DNA from: a virus
IMG/VR virus record: IMGVR_UViG_3300006735_000066
Span: 1-45,009 of that record
Length of the DNA stretch: 45,009 bases
Reading direction: 5' to 3' (one strand)
Within the stretch, counting starts at the first letter, position 1; each line of letters starts with the position of its first letter. The translations under genes and the position numbers were made by a program. Shown here piece after piece: positions 1-10,193 of the stretch. The notes under the pieces were generated by a model. That model did no database searches. It worked only from the letters and a program-made list of their open reading frames with translations, and was not told where the DNA came from.

Positions 1-893
1 ATATTTTTATCTAGAGGTATTATTTCACTTGCGTTCCACCAGTTTTCAGGATTAGATTTTTTAGTGTTCATTATAATAGCATCATAACCATCATCTATTA
101 ATTTTTGCATTTCAGCAAAACTCCATTCTCTGTTTCCAGTTCTAGTAGTCATATAAAATGGATTCTTAATATCTAAAGTTGCTTTAGATGTATACTCATG
201 TAACTTTTTTGCTATACCCTTTTGAGGAGTAAACCATAAAGCATTATTTGGCTTTGGTATGTTTAAATTAGATTTACCTGTAATTGGAGATATATTTTCA
301 AATTGAAAATTTGTTGTACCTGTTGGATGAGATGTCATATCTTTAAGATTAAGATTAGGATCTTTATGTCCACGGTAAAACTCTTTTTGTTTGAATGTTA
401 ATTGTTTATTAGGGAGAGATTTATTAAGATCTAAACCTTGTCTAACAGAGTATTTATTATTTTGTTTTATTGTATTTTTTATAATCTGTGGTGCATTCTT
501 TGCTCCTTTTTTAAATAGATTTTTAAAACCTTTAACTATTCCTCCAAATTGTGCTTTAGGTATATCACCAAAATCACTTTCAGAATCTTCACTTCCTGTC
601 CATTGCTCAGGCTGTTCCATATCTGGTTGTAATCTATAATCACTAGTTAATTCTTCACCCATTTTAATAGGTTTAAGTGCAACCATATATCTTGTATCTC
701 CCTCTAAAACATTTTTAGTATTAGGTTCTTCTGAATGATTATACATTCTACCTAACTCTGTCCATTTATATTCTTCACCAAGTTTAAGAATTTTATGAAG
801 CTTTCCTACATTATCACCTATAGCATAATTTTTAGAAGCAAAAGCTCCTTTACCATGTATATCACTATTATCTATATAATATTTATTATTCAT
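1..893 (-). CDS. SET-domain plus ADP-ribosyltransferase-like protein (partial, C-terminus beyond window)
   Basis: The 297 visible residues start at an ATG overlapping the stop of the giant tail gene (TAATG), so the two genes are translationally coupled. Residues 5-86 read as a compact SET domain: a G-K-G-A-F start (14-18), N-H-S followed by P-N (52-54, 57-58), and G-E-E-L-T-S-D-Y (79-86). In the SET family these segments form the S-adenosylmethionine and lysine pocket. Residues 87-171 are a linker. Residues 172-297 resemble the ADP-ribosyltransferase-like domain of phage polyvalent proteins: F-Y-R-G-H (172-176), L-W-F-T-P (219-223), an alanine/tyrosine helix, I-K-N-P-F (242-246), G-Y-D-A-I-I (269-274) and E-I-I-P-L-D (290-295). 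The SET assignment is strong and the transferase one moderate. The substrate is unknown. Placement after the tail gene suggests a virion or late protein. The gene runs off the left edge, so further domains may follow. Confidence 0.8.
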   Translation of the reverse strand, partial: MNNKYYIDNSDIHGKGAFASKNYAIGDNVGKLHKILKLGEEYKWTELGRMYNHSEEPNTKNVLEGDTRYMVALKPIKMGEELTSDYRLQPDMEQPEQWTGSEDSESDFGDIPKAQFGGIVKGFKNLFKKGAKNAPQIIKNTIKQNNKYSVRQGLDLNKSLPNKQLTFKQKEFYRGHKDPNLNLKDMTSHPTGTTNFQFENISPITGKSNLNIPKPNNALWFTPQKGIAKKLHEYTSKATLDIKNPFYMTTRTGNREWSFAEMQKLIDDGYDAIIMNTKKSNPENWWNASEIIPLDKN

Positions 894-3800
894 TATCTAT
901 GTGATAAGTTTATTTTTGTATTAACTAATTTAAGTAACATTTTTCTTGTATGCGGTTTACCATCCGGATATACGGTAATAGCATCTAAATTTGTTTCTTC
1001 ATAAATAACCTTCTTTCTTAGAATTAAATTATTTACATAATGTCTAAACTTTTTACGTTCTAATTGTGGTTTATCATAATCTAAATAAGCAGCATTTAAA
1101 TCTTTAATATAACCATTTAATTGTGTAATAAACATAGATTGAAATGCGTTATTTCTATTCCTTGTATTATCCCAGAATTGATCAAATCTATATTTTTGTT
1201 CTACTTTAGTATACAGTATTTGTATATCAGCTTCACCTATTATTGGGTATTGTACAATATCATTTACATTAGTATTTTGTTGTATAAGTGTTAGTAATCC
1301 TGAGTTTTGTTCTGAATTATAAACAATAGCTTCATCAAAATTATATTTTAAATCATGCCATCTATCTTCACATGCAGAATTTATTATACAGCCCTCTTCA
1401 TCATATTTTGCTCTATATAAATATGATTCAAGTTGATATTCAATACTTCTTATAGTATTAACTTCTTGACCTACAGATTCAATTATTTCTATTTCCCAAG
1501 GATATTGTATATCATAATAATTATTAAATAGATCACAACGTACATTATGTTTCCATAAACCGCTAGATTCAAAAGAAGGTTCTAATGGTTCGTTAGGTAT
1601 TGGTAATATATCCTCACAAATTAATTTAACACATTCTACAGTATTTCCCTCATCTACACAAAGAATTGGTTGCTCACTTTCAGGAACAGGTGTAGTACTT
1701 CCTGCATATACCATTTCAAAACCTTCTTCACAAGAACAATTAGTAGGTATAACTGGTGGCTCTGGGGCATCCAGTAGGAAATTATCAACAAGTACATATG
1801 CAGCATCTCCTTCACCTAGACCAAAAAATCCTATGTCATTAAAATTATTGTATTCTCCCTCTGCTAAATCATAAGGTCCAAAATTATCAAACATGCAACC
1901 CATACAATCAGGATCATCATTATTCAGTAAATTATCATAAGTATATTTAGGTCTAAATGTTGAAGACCATCCGTTAGCTCTAAATGTTATATATCTCCAA
2001 GGTTTAGTTGGAGTAAATGATACATCATAAACATTCCAATTAGATGCATCTCTTTCTTCCTGAGTGCAATCTGTCAAATTATAATTACAAACACAATGTG
2101 TTCCAGGACCTTCTCCTCTATCAGTTACATCAGGAGATGCCCAAAGAAGTTGCGAATGAGGGTCAGGATTTCCATCCATGTCTTTATAATATAAATTAAC
2201 CATAGGACCACCCCAAGAACAATTACAACTTCCATATCCTGTAGAACACATACCCGGAGCACCATATCCCTCTTCACCTAAAGCTTCTTCTTCAGCTTCT
2301 TGTGCTGCTATTTCAGCAAAACTTCTATAACATCCAGGAGGAGAGTCACTTCCCCAAATCTCTACTTGAGCTGGCCAACAAGTTTTGGGACCTAATCTAT
2401 CATAAGAGGTATTAGAAGTCCTCTTTGGAGCAGCAGCAGCTATAGTGCTATTATAAGTTTGACCAACTACCATTGGTTGTGGTAATTTTTGCCATTGTGC
2501 CTCTCTATAGCAAAAACTACTTATTCCTTTTTGGCCATTCGGATTAAGAGCCCAATCTTTATTAGCAATAGAACCTGCAAAACCTGCTCCATTATCAAAC
2601 TCGCTTCCAATATAATCATCTTCTAAAGTATCAAAATAATCCATATAAGCTTGAAAAGATTCTGTAGTATCTCTATTGTTTACATTTCTTTTTCCTGATT
2701 GACAACAGGTACCGCAATATCCTATATTATGATACATGCCTATATATCTATTAGGATTATCTTCATCAAGACTGTATAATCCACCATATACTATACTAGG
2801 ATTTAAATCTGCAGTAAACACGCCTGATGGACCACCCCATATAATATTTTCAGGTATAGTGTACATTGTACCATCTATTTCTAATTGTGAAAAAGATGTT
2901 GGTCCATCAGCATATACCTCTTGTCCTCCCCAAGTCATTGGGGCGCTTGTCCCTTTCCAATACTGTACAACGCCTCCAGAATTTATAGCTCCTATATTCC
3001 AACCAGTAGGAGAGTTACCATCACCATTAGGACCATTAAGCATAGGATTAGTAATACCCAGTTCATCAGCTACTGAAGTATTCCCACTTATTACATCATT
3101 AGGACCTGGAATTGGATTACCATTTGCATCTAAATTTTCAACTAATTCTCCATACTCATATGAACAACATTGTGTTTGAGTTTCATTCCAAAAACTTCCT
3201 TCAGGACAACCTGATGGTAGACACATACCATCTTCTAAATAATATCCTTCCGGACAATCTTGAGTGCATAATCCTGTTATTTCGTCTAGCTCCCATCCTA
3301 AAGGACAATGTGGTTCTAATAAAGGAACTGTATTTGTTGTTAGGAAATGTTTATGACTTGACATAGTAAGTTCAGGATGCCAATCATGGAATGATATCCA
3401 TCCTTTTATTTTTGGATCATAACTTACTGTCCATGATATATCATTAAAATAAGGGCTATCAGTTATATCAATAGGTGTTTGTATAAGTGTGGGTTCTATA
3501 CATTCAATAGGTTCACATGCTTGTGCAACACATGTTGTAGGTAAACCTTCTCCTGTTACTAAATAATTAAGGCAATCATCTTCTGAAGCAGGTGTTTCAT
3601 ATATACCGTCATCAAACACAAGAGTATATGGAACACCATCTTCTGTTACTTCATCACACCTGCAATATCCTCCTGGATCTTCAATCCTAGGGGGTGTTAA
3701 ACTATCTAAACATAAATAAGCATTAACTGGTGGTCTATCCAAAGAAACACCAAGGCTGTTAAAATATATGTCACCGGGTAATGAATTTATTATAAATGTA

Positions 3801-6800
3801 AAATATTTCCATGGTCTAGTTGGATTTAATGTATAAGCATATTCTTTCCAACCAGTAAGATGGTGGTAATCTGTACCACCATTTGAAATATCTCCTGAAC
3901 GCCAAAGTAATTCAGCGTCTTCAGGATCACCAATGTATTGTTGTCCATTTACCATTCCTCCATTGTCACCCATTTCTGAATCGTCTACCCAAGCAAAAGC
4001 ATCACACCATGCTCCACTTTCACTCATACATGGATCCATACTTCCATATATTTGCAACTCTGGTCTATTATTTACATATGGTTGTCCAGGTAGTCCGCAA
4101 TCAACACAGTATTGTGCTTGATAACTATCATTAGAACTTGAAGCTGGTAATATTGCCGTACCTGGAAAACCTCCTCTTTGACAATGAGCATTACCATTCT
4201 CATCAAATAGTTCAAAAAATGGGTTATCATCACTCAGTGTTAAATAAGGATTTCCTTGGCCTGGATGTCTATTAAAAGTTCCATCTGCTGCTAATACAAC
4301 TTCTCCTACATATGTATTACCTGCTACAAAAGGAGATTCATTACCATCTTCATCTTTTAATAATTGAGTTGCACCTTCTCTCCAGTATCCATTAGCGTCA
4401 CCATTCTCTTGAAAAAATAATCCTAAATAAGTATTACCTGTATGAGGCATTAGACCACAACAAGTTCTAGAAACAGAATAAAAAGTAGTACCGTCTAATA
4501 TATCTGTAGTTTGTGGTGATGTCCATCCAATTTCACCTTCAGCAGGACACATATCTGTCATACATCCTATCCATTCATCAGGTACTGATCCTCTAAGTTC
4601 ATTCATTGGGGGAGGATTATTTTGATTCCAATATGCGCCATTAAACCAATTTTCATAATCTTCTTGATCATAAGCAGGATTATTGATATCAAGTACTGGA
4701 TTATAATACTGAGTATCAGGATTTAGCTCAGGACTTTCACACCAATAAACTCCACATGGTTGTTCAAACCCAGGATTATTTAAATATAAACTTGTAGCAT
4801 CACCTACAATAGGATTTACTCCTTCTCTAGGTAACTCGTATTCAGGATCTGTTGTTACCCACTCGCAACACTCTCTACCATCTACAGATGCAAATGTACC
4901 TTCTGGACATTCTGGACAACATTCACAAAATTCATTATCTCCTTGTCCTTGACACTCTAAATTATAATCTTCAGGACATTCTGGTGTAGGTGGATTTTCA
5001 CATGGATTGATAAATCCAGGAATTTCTGGATCAAATTGTATACATTCATCTACATTACAAGGCTCATAATCTTTTTTACAAAAATAAACTATATCATAAT
5101 TAGGATCATAAACAGATTGACAAGCAACACCCATAATAGGATTATCTGCAAATGAAGTTCCTTCTATTTCTGGAAATGCTGCTAATAATCTAGAAGGTAA
5201 ATAATTATTAAACCATTGCTTCATTCCTGCATCTGCAATATTTTGTAAAGTTTGACCATATTGAAATATCTTACCTTGTGCTTGTGACATATAAAATACA
5301 CCCGATGGTGTATTAATAACACTACGTGAATTTTCACAAGATCCATATTCATGAGGAAGATCAGCTGTACTAATTTGTTGCATTGGATCATTAAACAAGC
5401 CACCATCACCAATAACAAGTTTAGTATTATAATCAGTAGTTAATGTATCAACTCCTTGAAATGATATAGGTGCTAAATGTGGAAATAATATTAATGCCCC
5501 TGACTTAGATATAGGTTTAATAGTAGTTGGAGCGTTTTTAAAGTCTTGATAATTATTTGGTAGGTATACTCTCCAAAAATCTTTTTTAGCTTCTTTAAAC
5601 GCTTGATTTGAATATAGTATTCTTTTAGGATAATAATCATAACATGTTTCAGCTACAAAAGGATCATAATCTCTAGTTTGAATTGCACCATGGGTGATCA
5701 TTTGACTTGTAAGATTATACTTACTTAATGAAAAATCATATTTATAAAAATTACCATCTTTAATTATATCTGAATGAAATAAAGAATTAAGATCTGTATA
5801 TTCAGTCCAATCATAAAACTTTTCTTTTTGATTACCTCCTTGTTCTCTTAATCCAACATTTAATTCTGACTCTACAAAGAAATCATTTACACCACTATTA
5901 TGAGTATACATATATGCTCTTTTAAGAACAAAGAAATTATTATTTGTTCCACCCAAATATCCTGATGTTGACCATTGTCCATATCCAGAAATAGTACCAC
6001 CCGTCTCTATTTGTGATGCATCTCTATCCATATTGTGCATAGTAGATGGTAACCCTCCATTAGTCCAACTAAAACTAAAATCTGCTATAGGAGCAATCAT
6101 ATTAATTAAATCATACTTTGTAGTATCCATATAAAATTTTGTATATGGAACATTCATATAATTTTGATATTGAAATCCAAACTCATCTGGTTCTCCTTTT
6201 AAGAATTGCCAGAAAAATGGCATTATAACTTTTTCATTATATCTATTTATATAGACATCACCGCCAAATAAAGGTTCTGATTTAAATATTTGATTATCTT
6301 CAACTGTTAAATTTGTAACTTCATGACCAAATTCATCTAACCAGTTTTGAGGTTTAGATATAGGTATTTGTTTAATACCATCTAGTTGACCATATTGATT
6401 ATCCATAGCAAATTTAAGACCAACATAATGTGCTCCAATTTGAGATGTCCAATTACCTCTAGTTGGATTATCTAATGCAGCCTGTCCTGCTACACCTAGT
6501 GTTACTTTAGAATTATCAGAAGGTATACCACTTAACATTGCACCTCCTTGATTTCCTAAAGATTGTAGTACAACTGTTGAAGGTCTAAATAAATTATTAA
6601 CTCTAGCACTAAATCCTATACCTGTTGATCCAAAATCTTGAATTACATTTCCAACATATCTAGCTTTTTCAATTCTACCTCTATAGACATCACCGTCATG
6701 TCTAGCTTCTGTTTGTGAATACAACCCATATGAATTATATTTATATGCATGTTGATTTACACCTGCTGCATTATAAATTAAATCTATAATAACTTGACCA

Positions 6801-9271
6801 CCATCTACTACATAATTTAAAAATCCAAATAATGATAATACACCATATATAGCATTAGGCCCTGCTTTCCAATCTGTACCTTCAAATTCCATAACTCTCT
6901 TTGCACCAAGTTGACCAGCTGCTGGAGGTATGCCTATATTGTTAAGCGCACCTTCTGCCTCCCATATTGCAGCAGTAGTACCCATATATGCTTCTTCTCC
7001 CAGACCAGGTCCTAAAACTGGGTTAATTGTAGAAAGTGTAAGAGCAGTTTCAGTAGGAATCATTAATGCTGTTCCAGCGGTTATTCCACCTGGTAGAACT
7101 GAAGTATTAGAATGCAATTCTGTTGTTCTTTTACCACGCATCTTACCTATAGCATAGGCACAACCAACTAATACAGCTATAATAGCTGCAAAGTCACGTA
7201 TTAATACATTCTTAGGATGTTCTTCAGAAGTTGTAAAATGTCCTTGTTGAAATCCTTGAGTTAATCCATAACTTTTAACTTCTGCTGGATTTAAATAAGG
7301 TCTATTAAAAGATGTTTCAGGAGAATGAAATGTATAAAAGTTTGTACAAGTTCCATGAAAAGCACCTGTATTACCACATATATGAGGAAAAGAATCATGA
7401 TCATTACTAATAGTTGGTGCAGTTCCATCTGGAGCTTGTGTTGTTAAATAAGGATCTGCATTCCAACTATTAAATGGATAGTTTGGCATTAGTCCTACTA
7501 TATTAGATGCTGGATCTATATCTGCACCAAAATTTCCACCAGCAGGTATTTGATATGATCTCATATTTCTAATAATACCTTTTGCTAAAATAGATTTATT
7601 ACCTTGTCTTGATCCCACTAGTATTTCATATCCTGTAATATTAGGAATTCTTACACCATCATTATCAACAGGCCATACAATATTATCAAATTCTACACTT
7701 AGTATACGTATATTTTGATTATTTGCACTAGACCTATTAAGCGTATCTATATCTGTTTGTTCTTCAGGAAATTTATGATGTCTAATATTTTGACCACATA
7801 ATTCACCCCATCTACCATGAGGATCTTCTGAAGGATATTTTTCTGATGACTCCCAATATCCCATTTGACCTTTAGATAATATAACACCCCCATCTTCTGT
7901 TACAGTTGTGCCATCAATTTCATCTACAAAAGCAGTATTTGTTGTTTGCCATAATTCTTGTTCATCTGTGTTTAAAGCATTATTATTATCTGCTCCACCT
8001 TTTTCATTTCCAAAAATTTGATTATCTGTTAAATATGCTCTACCTGGTATATGATAAGAAGTTGATTTATCTCCTGTTTTATATATAAATCTAATAAAGA
8101 AAGTATATTGTTCATCTCTCATAAATGATGGTTTATTACCTCCATTTTTATAATATGTTGCAGGATATTCTACTGAAACCCATCTAGCTGTAATTTCATT
8201 TGCTAAAGGTTGATAATTAAAATCAAATTGAGTTGTAGGACCTACTCTCATTAAATAATCATTAAGAACTACCATTTGATCAGATCTTTCATAAACAGGT
8301 GTACGTAATGGTAATGTGGAAATAGGCACTTGAGAAGCTGATGCTGTATTTGGATTTATATAATCAATATTTATTTTTGATTGTTCTGTACTATATAAAC
8401 CTAATTGTATTGCTTGAGTTTGTTGCTGATTATTCATTAACAATACAACTTTATAAAATTCAAAGTTTTTATCTAAATCATCAATAAATATATCTAAAGA
8501 TGAAGCAGTGTCATCTCCATCAAATAGAGGTTGTATATTTGAAACTCCTATATAATCTCCTATTTGTTGTTCATTTATTGTATATGCAATATAAACTTGA
8601 TAAGATCCATTTTTTAATTGACCTGGACTATCTGCTTTTTCTAAAGATAGTTTAGGAGTTTTCATAAAAGGTGCTAACCTTATAAGATCACAATTAAGCT
8701 TTAATGGTAAAACATCAACATATTCAACACATGGTTCATCTTCTGTACCTGTACCTTCAACTTGTTCTTGTATCCATGGAATATGTAAGTTTTCTGTAAT
8801 TTTATCTTTAGGGCCTATATTAAGAGTTCTAGAAGGATTTAATCCATCATCCCAATATATTTGCCATGTGCAATCATAATTTTCTTTAGAAGCTCCTGTT
8901 ATTAAATTAAACTTATTAAAGTTTAAACAAGTATCATTTACTAAAACATCATATTCACATTGACTATCATCAAATAATCCTATTTCACTTGTGTTGTTAT
9001 CTGTTGAATAAATTATCCATTTATCTCCAAATAAATAAACAGCACCTATAATTGTATATAATACATTAGCGCAACTTAAATTAGCGGGTTCATTTCCAAT
9101 AGTACCAGCGTCTCCACTTACAGAATTATTAATTGCATTTCTTGCATTAACCCAATTCTCTTGTCCTACAAAACTTTCATGAGAATCTTTTATCATACCT
9201 TTAACAAATAGATCTGTATCTACTTTAGAGGTATTATTAAAATTAGGTCTTTGATTCTGTTCTTTTGCCAT
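893..9271 (-). CDS. Giant muzzle/stabilization-type tail protein (2792 aa) with cysteine-rich and jelly-roll-like inserts
   Basis: The scaffold looks like the crAss-like stabilization or muzzle protein, which closes the distal portal-tail channel. The visible core segments are an N-terminal K-G-M-x-K-D-S stretch (about 25-31), Y-D-P-N-Y-D-I-V-Y-F before a K-D-Y (about 1385), S-P-Y-F-N-D-I-S-W-T with W-I-S-F-H-D-W-H-P (about 1935-1975), and a C-terminal quarter with L-W-K-H-N, N-T-I-R-S-I-E-Y, Y-R-F-D-Q-F-W-D and E-R-K-K-F-R-H-Y. Two long blocks interrupt this core. Residues about 1400-1860 and 1985-2505 each hold CPxG-type cysteine-rich repeats followed by a beta-rich module beginning N-P-x-F/L and containing an LLWxS...PTxPWxYxTF segment. 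The two modules look like an internal duplication and resemble carbohydrate-binding folds. Hydrophobic stretches lie near 690-710 and 805-835. The protein is much longer than I expect for the family. Confidence 0.72.
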   Translation of the reverse strand: MAKEQNQRPNFNNTSKVDTDLFVKGMIKDSHESFVGQENWVNARNAINNSVSGDAGTIGNEPANLSCANVLYTIIGAVYLFGDKWIIYSTDNNTSEIGLFDDSQCEYDVLVNDTCLNFNKFNLITGASKENYDCTWQIYWDDGLNPSRTLNIGPKDKITENLHIPWIQEQVEGTGTEDEPCVEYVDVLPLKLNCDLIRLAPFMKTPKLSLEKADSPGQLKNGSYQVYIAYTINEQQIGDYIGVSNIQPLFDGDDTASSLDIFIDDLDKNFEFYKVVLLMNNQQQTQAIQLGLYSTEQSKINIDYINPNTASASQVPISTLPLRTPVYERSDQMVVLNDYLMRVGPTTQFDFNYQPLANEITARWVSVEYPATYYKNGGNKPSFMRDEQYTFFIRFIYKTGDKSTSYHIPGRAYLTDNQIFGNEKGGADNNNALNTDEQELWQTTNTAFVDEIDGTTVTEDGGVILSKGQMGYWESSEKYPSEDPHGRWGELCGQNIRHHKFPEEQTDIDTLNRSSANNQNIRILSVEFDNIVWPVDNDGVRIPNITGYEILVGSRQGNKSILAKGIIRNMRSYQIPAGGNFGADIDPASNIVGLMPNYPFNSWNADPYLTTQAPDGTAPTISNDHDSFPHICGNTGAFHGTCTNFYTFHSPETSFNRPYLNPAEVKSYGLTQGFQQGHFTTSEEHPKNVLIRDFAAIIAVLVGCAYAIGKMRGKRTTELHSNTSVLPGGITAGTALMIPTETALTLSTINPVLGPGLGEEAYMGTTAAIWEAEGALNNIGIPPAAGQLGAKRVMEFEGTDWKAGPNAIYGVLSLFGFLNYVVDGGQVIIDLIYNAAGVNQHAYKYNSYGLYSQTEARHDGDVYRGRIEKARYVGNVIQDFGSTGIGFSARVNNLFRPSTVVLQSLGNQGGAMLSGIPSDNSKVTLGVAGQAALDNPTRGNWTSQIGAHYVGLKFAMDNQYGQLDGIKQIPISKPQNWLDEFGHEVTNLTVEDNQIFKSEPLFGGDVYINRYNEKVIMPFFWQFLKGEPDEFGFQYQNYMNVPYTKFYMDTTKYDLINMIAPIADFSFSWTNGGLPSTMHNMDRDASQIETGGTISGYGQWSTSGYLGGTNNNFFVLKRAYMYTHNSGVNDFFVESELNVGLREQGGNQKEKFYDWTEYTDLNSLFHSDIIKDGNFYKYDFSLSKYNLTSQMITHGAIQTRDYDPFVAETCYDYYPKRILYSNQAFKEAKKDFWRVYLPNNYQDFKNAPTTIKPISKSGALILFPHLAPISFQGVDTLTTDYNTKLVIGDGGLFNDPMQQISTADLPHEYGSCENSRSVINTPSGVFYMSQAQGKIFQYGQTLQNIADAGMKQWFNNYLPSRLLAAFPEIEGTSFADNPIMGVACQSVYDPNYDIVYFCKKDYEPCNVDECIQFDPEIPGFINPCENPPTPECPEDYNLECQGQGDNEFCECCPECPEGTFASVDGRECCEWVTTDPEYELPREGVNPIVGDATSLYLNNPGFEQPCGVYWCESPELNPDTQYYNPVLDINNPAYDQEDYENWFNGAYWNQNNPPPMNELRGSVPDEWIGCMTDMCPAEGEIGWTSPQTTDILDGTTFYSVSRTCCGLMPHTGNTYLGLFFQENGDANGYWREGATQLLKDEDGNESPFVAGNTYVGEVVLAADGTFNRHPGQGNPYLTLSDDNPFFELFDENGNAHCQRGGFPGTAILPASSSNDSYQAQYCVDCGLPGQPYVNNRPELQIYGSMDPCMSESGAWCDAFAWVDDSEMGDNGGMVNGQQYIGDPEDAELLWRSGDISNGGTDYHHLTGWKEYAYTLNPTRPWKYFTFIINSLPGDIYFNSLGVSLDRPPVNAYLCLDSLTPPRIEDPGGYCRCDEVTEDGVPYTLVFDDGIYETPASEDDCLNYLVTGEGLPTTCVAQACEPIECIEPTLIQTPIDITDSPYFNDISWTVSYDPKIKGWISFHDWHPELTMSSHKHFLTTNTVPLLEPHCPLGWELDEITGLCTQDCPEGYYLEDGMCLPSGCPEGSFWNETQTQCCSYEYGELVENLDANGNPIPGPNDVISGNTSVADELGITNPMLNGPNGDGNSPTGWNIGAINSGGVVQYWKGTSAPMTWGGQEVYADGPTSFSQLEIDGTMYTIPENIIWGGPSGVFTADLNPSIVYGGLYSLDEDNPNRYIGMYHNIGYCGTCCQSGKRNVNNRDTTESFQAYMDYFDTLEDDYIGSEFDNGAGFAGSIANKDWALNPNGQKGISSFCYREAQWQKLPQPMVVGQTYNSTIAAAAPKRTSNTSYDRLGPKTCWPAQVEIWGSDSPPGCYRSFAEIAAQEAEEEALGEEGYGAPGMCSTGYGSCNCSWGGPMVNLYYKDMDGNPDPHSQLLWASPDVTDRGEGPGTHCVCNYNLTDCTQEERDASNWNVYDVSFTPTKPWRYITFRANGWSSTFRPKYTYDNLLNNDDPDCMGCMFDNFGPYDLAEGEYNNFNDIGFFGLGEGDAAYVLVDNFLLDAPEPPVIPTNCSCEEGFEMVYAGSTTPVPESEQPILCVDEGNTVECVKLICEDILPIPNEPLEPSFESSGLWKHNVRCDLFNNYYDIQYPWEIEIIESVGQEVNTIRSIEYQLESYLYRAKYDEEGCIINSACEDRWHDLKYNFDEAIVYNSEQNSGLLTLIQQNTNVNDIVQYPIIGEADIQILYTKVEQKYRFDQFWDNTRNRNNAFQSMFITQLNGYIKDLNAAYLDYDKPQLERKKFRHYVNNLILRKKVIYEETNLDAITVYPDGKPHTRKMLLKLVNTKINLSHR

Positions 9272-9281
9272 TTTAAATTAT

Positions 9282-10193
9282 TTATCTTGTAGGATAGCTC
9301 TTAAACATATCATAATAATTACTATACTGCGCTCTTCTATTAACTTCCCAAATTTTTTGTAATTCTTTAAAATCTGGTGTATTAATAAATCCTAATGCAT
9401 TATTTCTTGCAGCTCTTAATTTACCTTGCATGTATTGTAATTTCTGTGAAACATTTTCTCCATCAAACATCATATTTTCAAGTATTCTTTCTTTTAATGC
9501 ATATTCATAATATTCATTACAGTATGGATGATCAAGGACTAATAATTCTCCTTCTTCATTTTCCATGGCTCCTTGATAATTTAAATAAACTTTACCAGAA
9601 TCAAAATTAGTTAAAAGAAATCCATCTTTAATTTCAGCAATATCTACTGCTTGAGAATTTATATTTGGACAATCACATTGAATACTTCCTGTACTATTTT
9701 TAATTCTAAGAGGATAAAATCTAGTTGAAGTTCTATATTGTTCTGCACCCATGTATTGAACAACCATATATTGATTACTATAGACAGTTTCTCCATTTTC
9801 TTGTGTTGGGCATGTATTAACCACACATACATCTTTACATGTGGGATCTTCACAAGGACCTGTATCTCCACCATCAGGAGCTGGTACATATGTAGGTTGT
9901 GTAGTATCTACGTGTGTGCCAGAAGGAAATGTATTTACTATTTTAAACTCATCACAAACAAATGCATAATTTAAATATTTAAAATCTGAAGGTAATTGAA
10001 CTTTATTATGTTCAACTTCCAAAAGAGTTTCTTTAGTTCTATTTATTCTTAAACCCAAATCATAATTAACTCTAGTTGCAACTTTAATTAATTGTTGAGG
10101 TTCCATATGTCCACCTAAAGATTGACTAGGAAAATCAATACTAACATCTGCTAATAATTGATCAAAAGTTCTGTATTTATGTGATATAGCCAT
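9282..10193 (-). CDS. Ring/connector-type tail protein (303 aa)
   Basis: This gene lies directly upstream of the giant muzzle-type gene, with a 10-base gap, and its start overlaps the stop of the preceding gene. The N-terminus (H-K-Y-R-T-F-D-Q-L-L, residues 5-14) and the R-V-N-Y-D-L-G-L-R-I-N region (42-52) match what I remember of the ring protein encoded next to the muzzle gene in crAss-like phages. That protein forms part of the collar or barrel below the portal. The middle (about 100-180) has several cysteines in a P-C-E-D-P-T-C-K-D-V-C pattern, which looks like an extra loop. The C-terminal third is helical (K-L-Q-Y-M-Q-G-K-L-R-A-A-R). No catalytic motif is visible. The structural role rests on family recollection and position. 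Confidence 0.6.
   Translation of the reverse strand: MAISHKYRTFDQLLADVSIDFPSQSLGGHMEPQQLIKVATRVNYDLGLRINRTKETLLEVEHNKVQLPSDFKYLNYAFVCDEFKIVNTFPSGTHVDTTQPTYVPAPDGGDTGPCEDPTCKDVCVVNTCPTQENGETVYSNQYMVVQYMGAEQYRTSTRFYPLRIKNSTGSIQCDCPNINSQAVDIAEIKDGFLLTNFDSGKVYLNYQGAMENEEGELLVLDHPYCNEYYEYALKERILENMMFDGENVSQKLQYMQGKLRAARNNALGFINTPDFKELQKIWEVNRRAQYSNYYDMFKSYPTR

Noticed and set aside
2736-3179. Plus-strand ORF of 147 residues
   Set aside because: Lies fully inside the giant minus-strand tail gene, has proline/serine-rich shadow composition and no independent start context.
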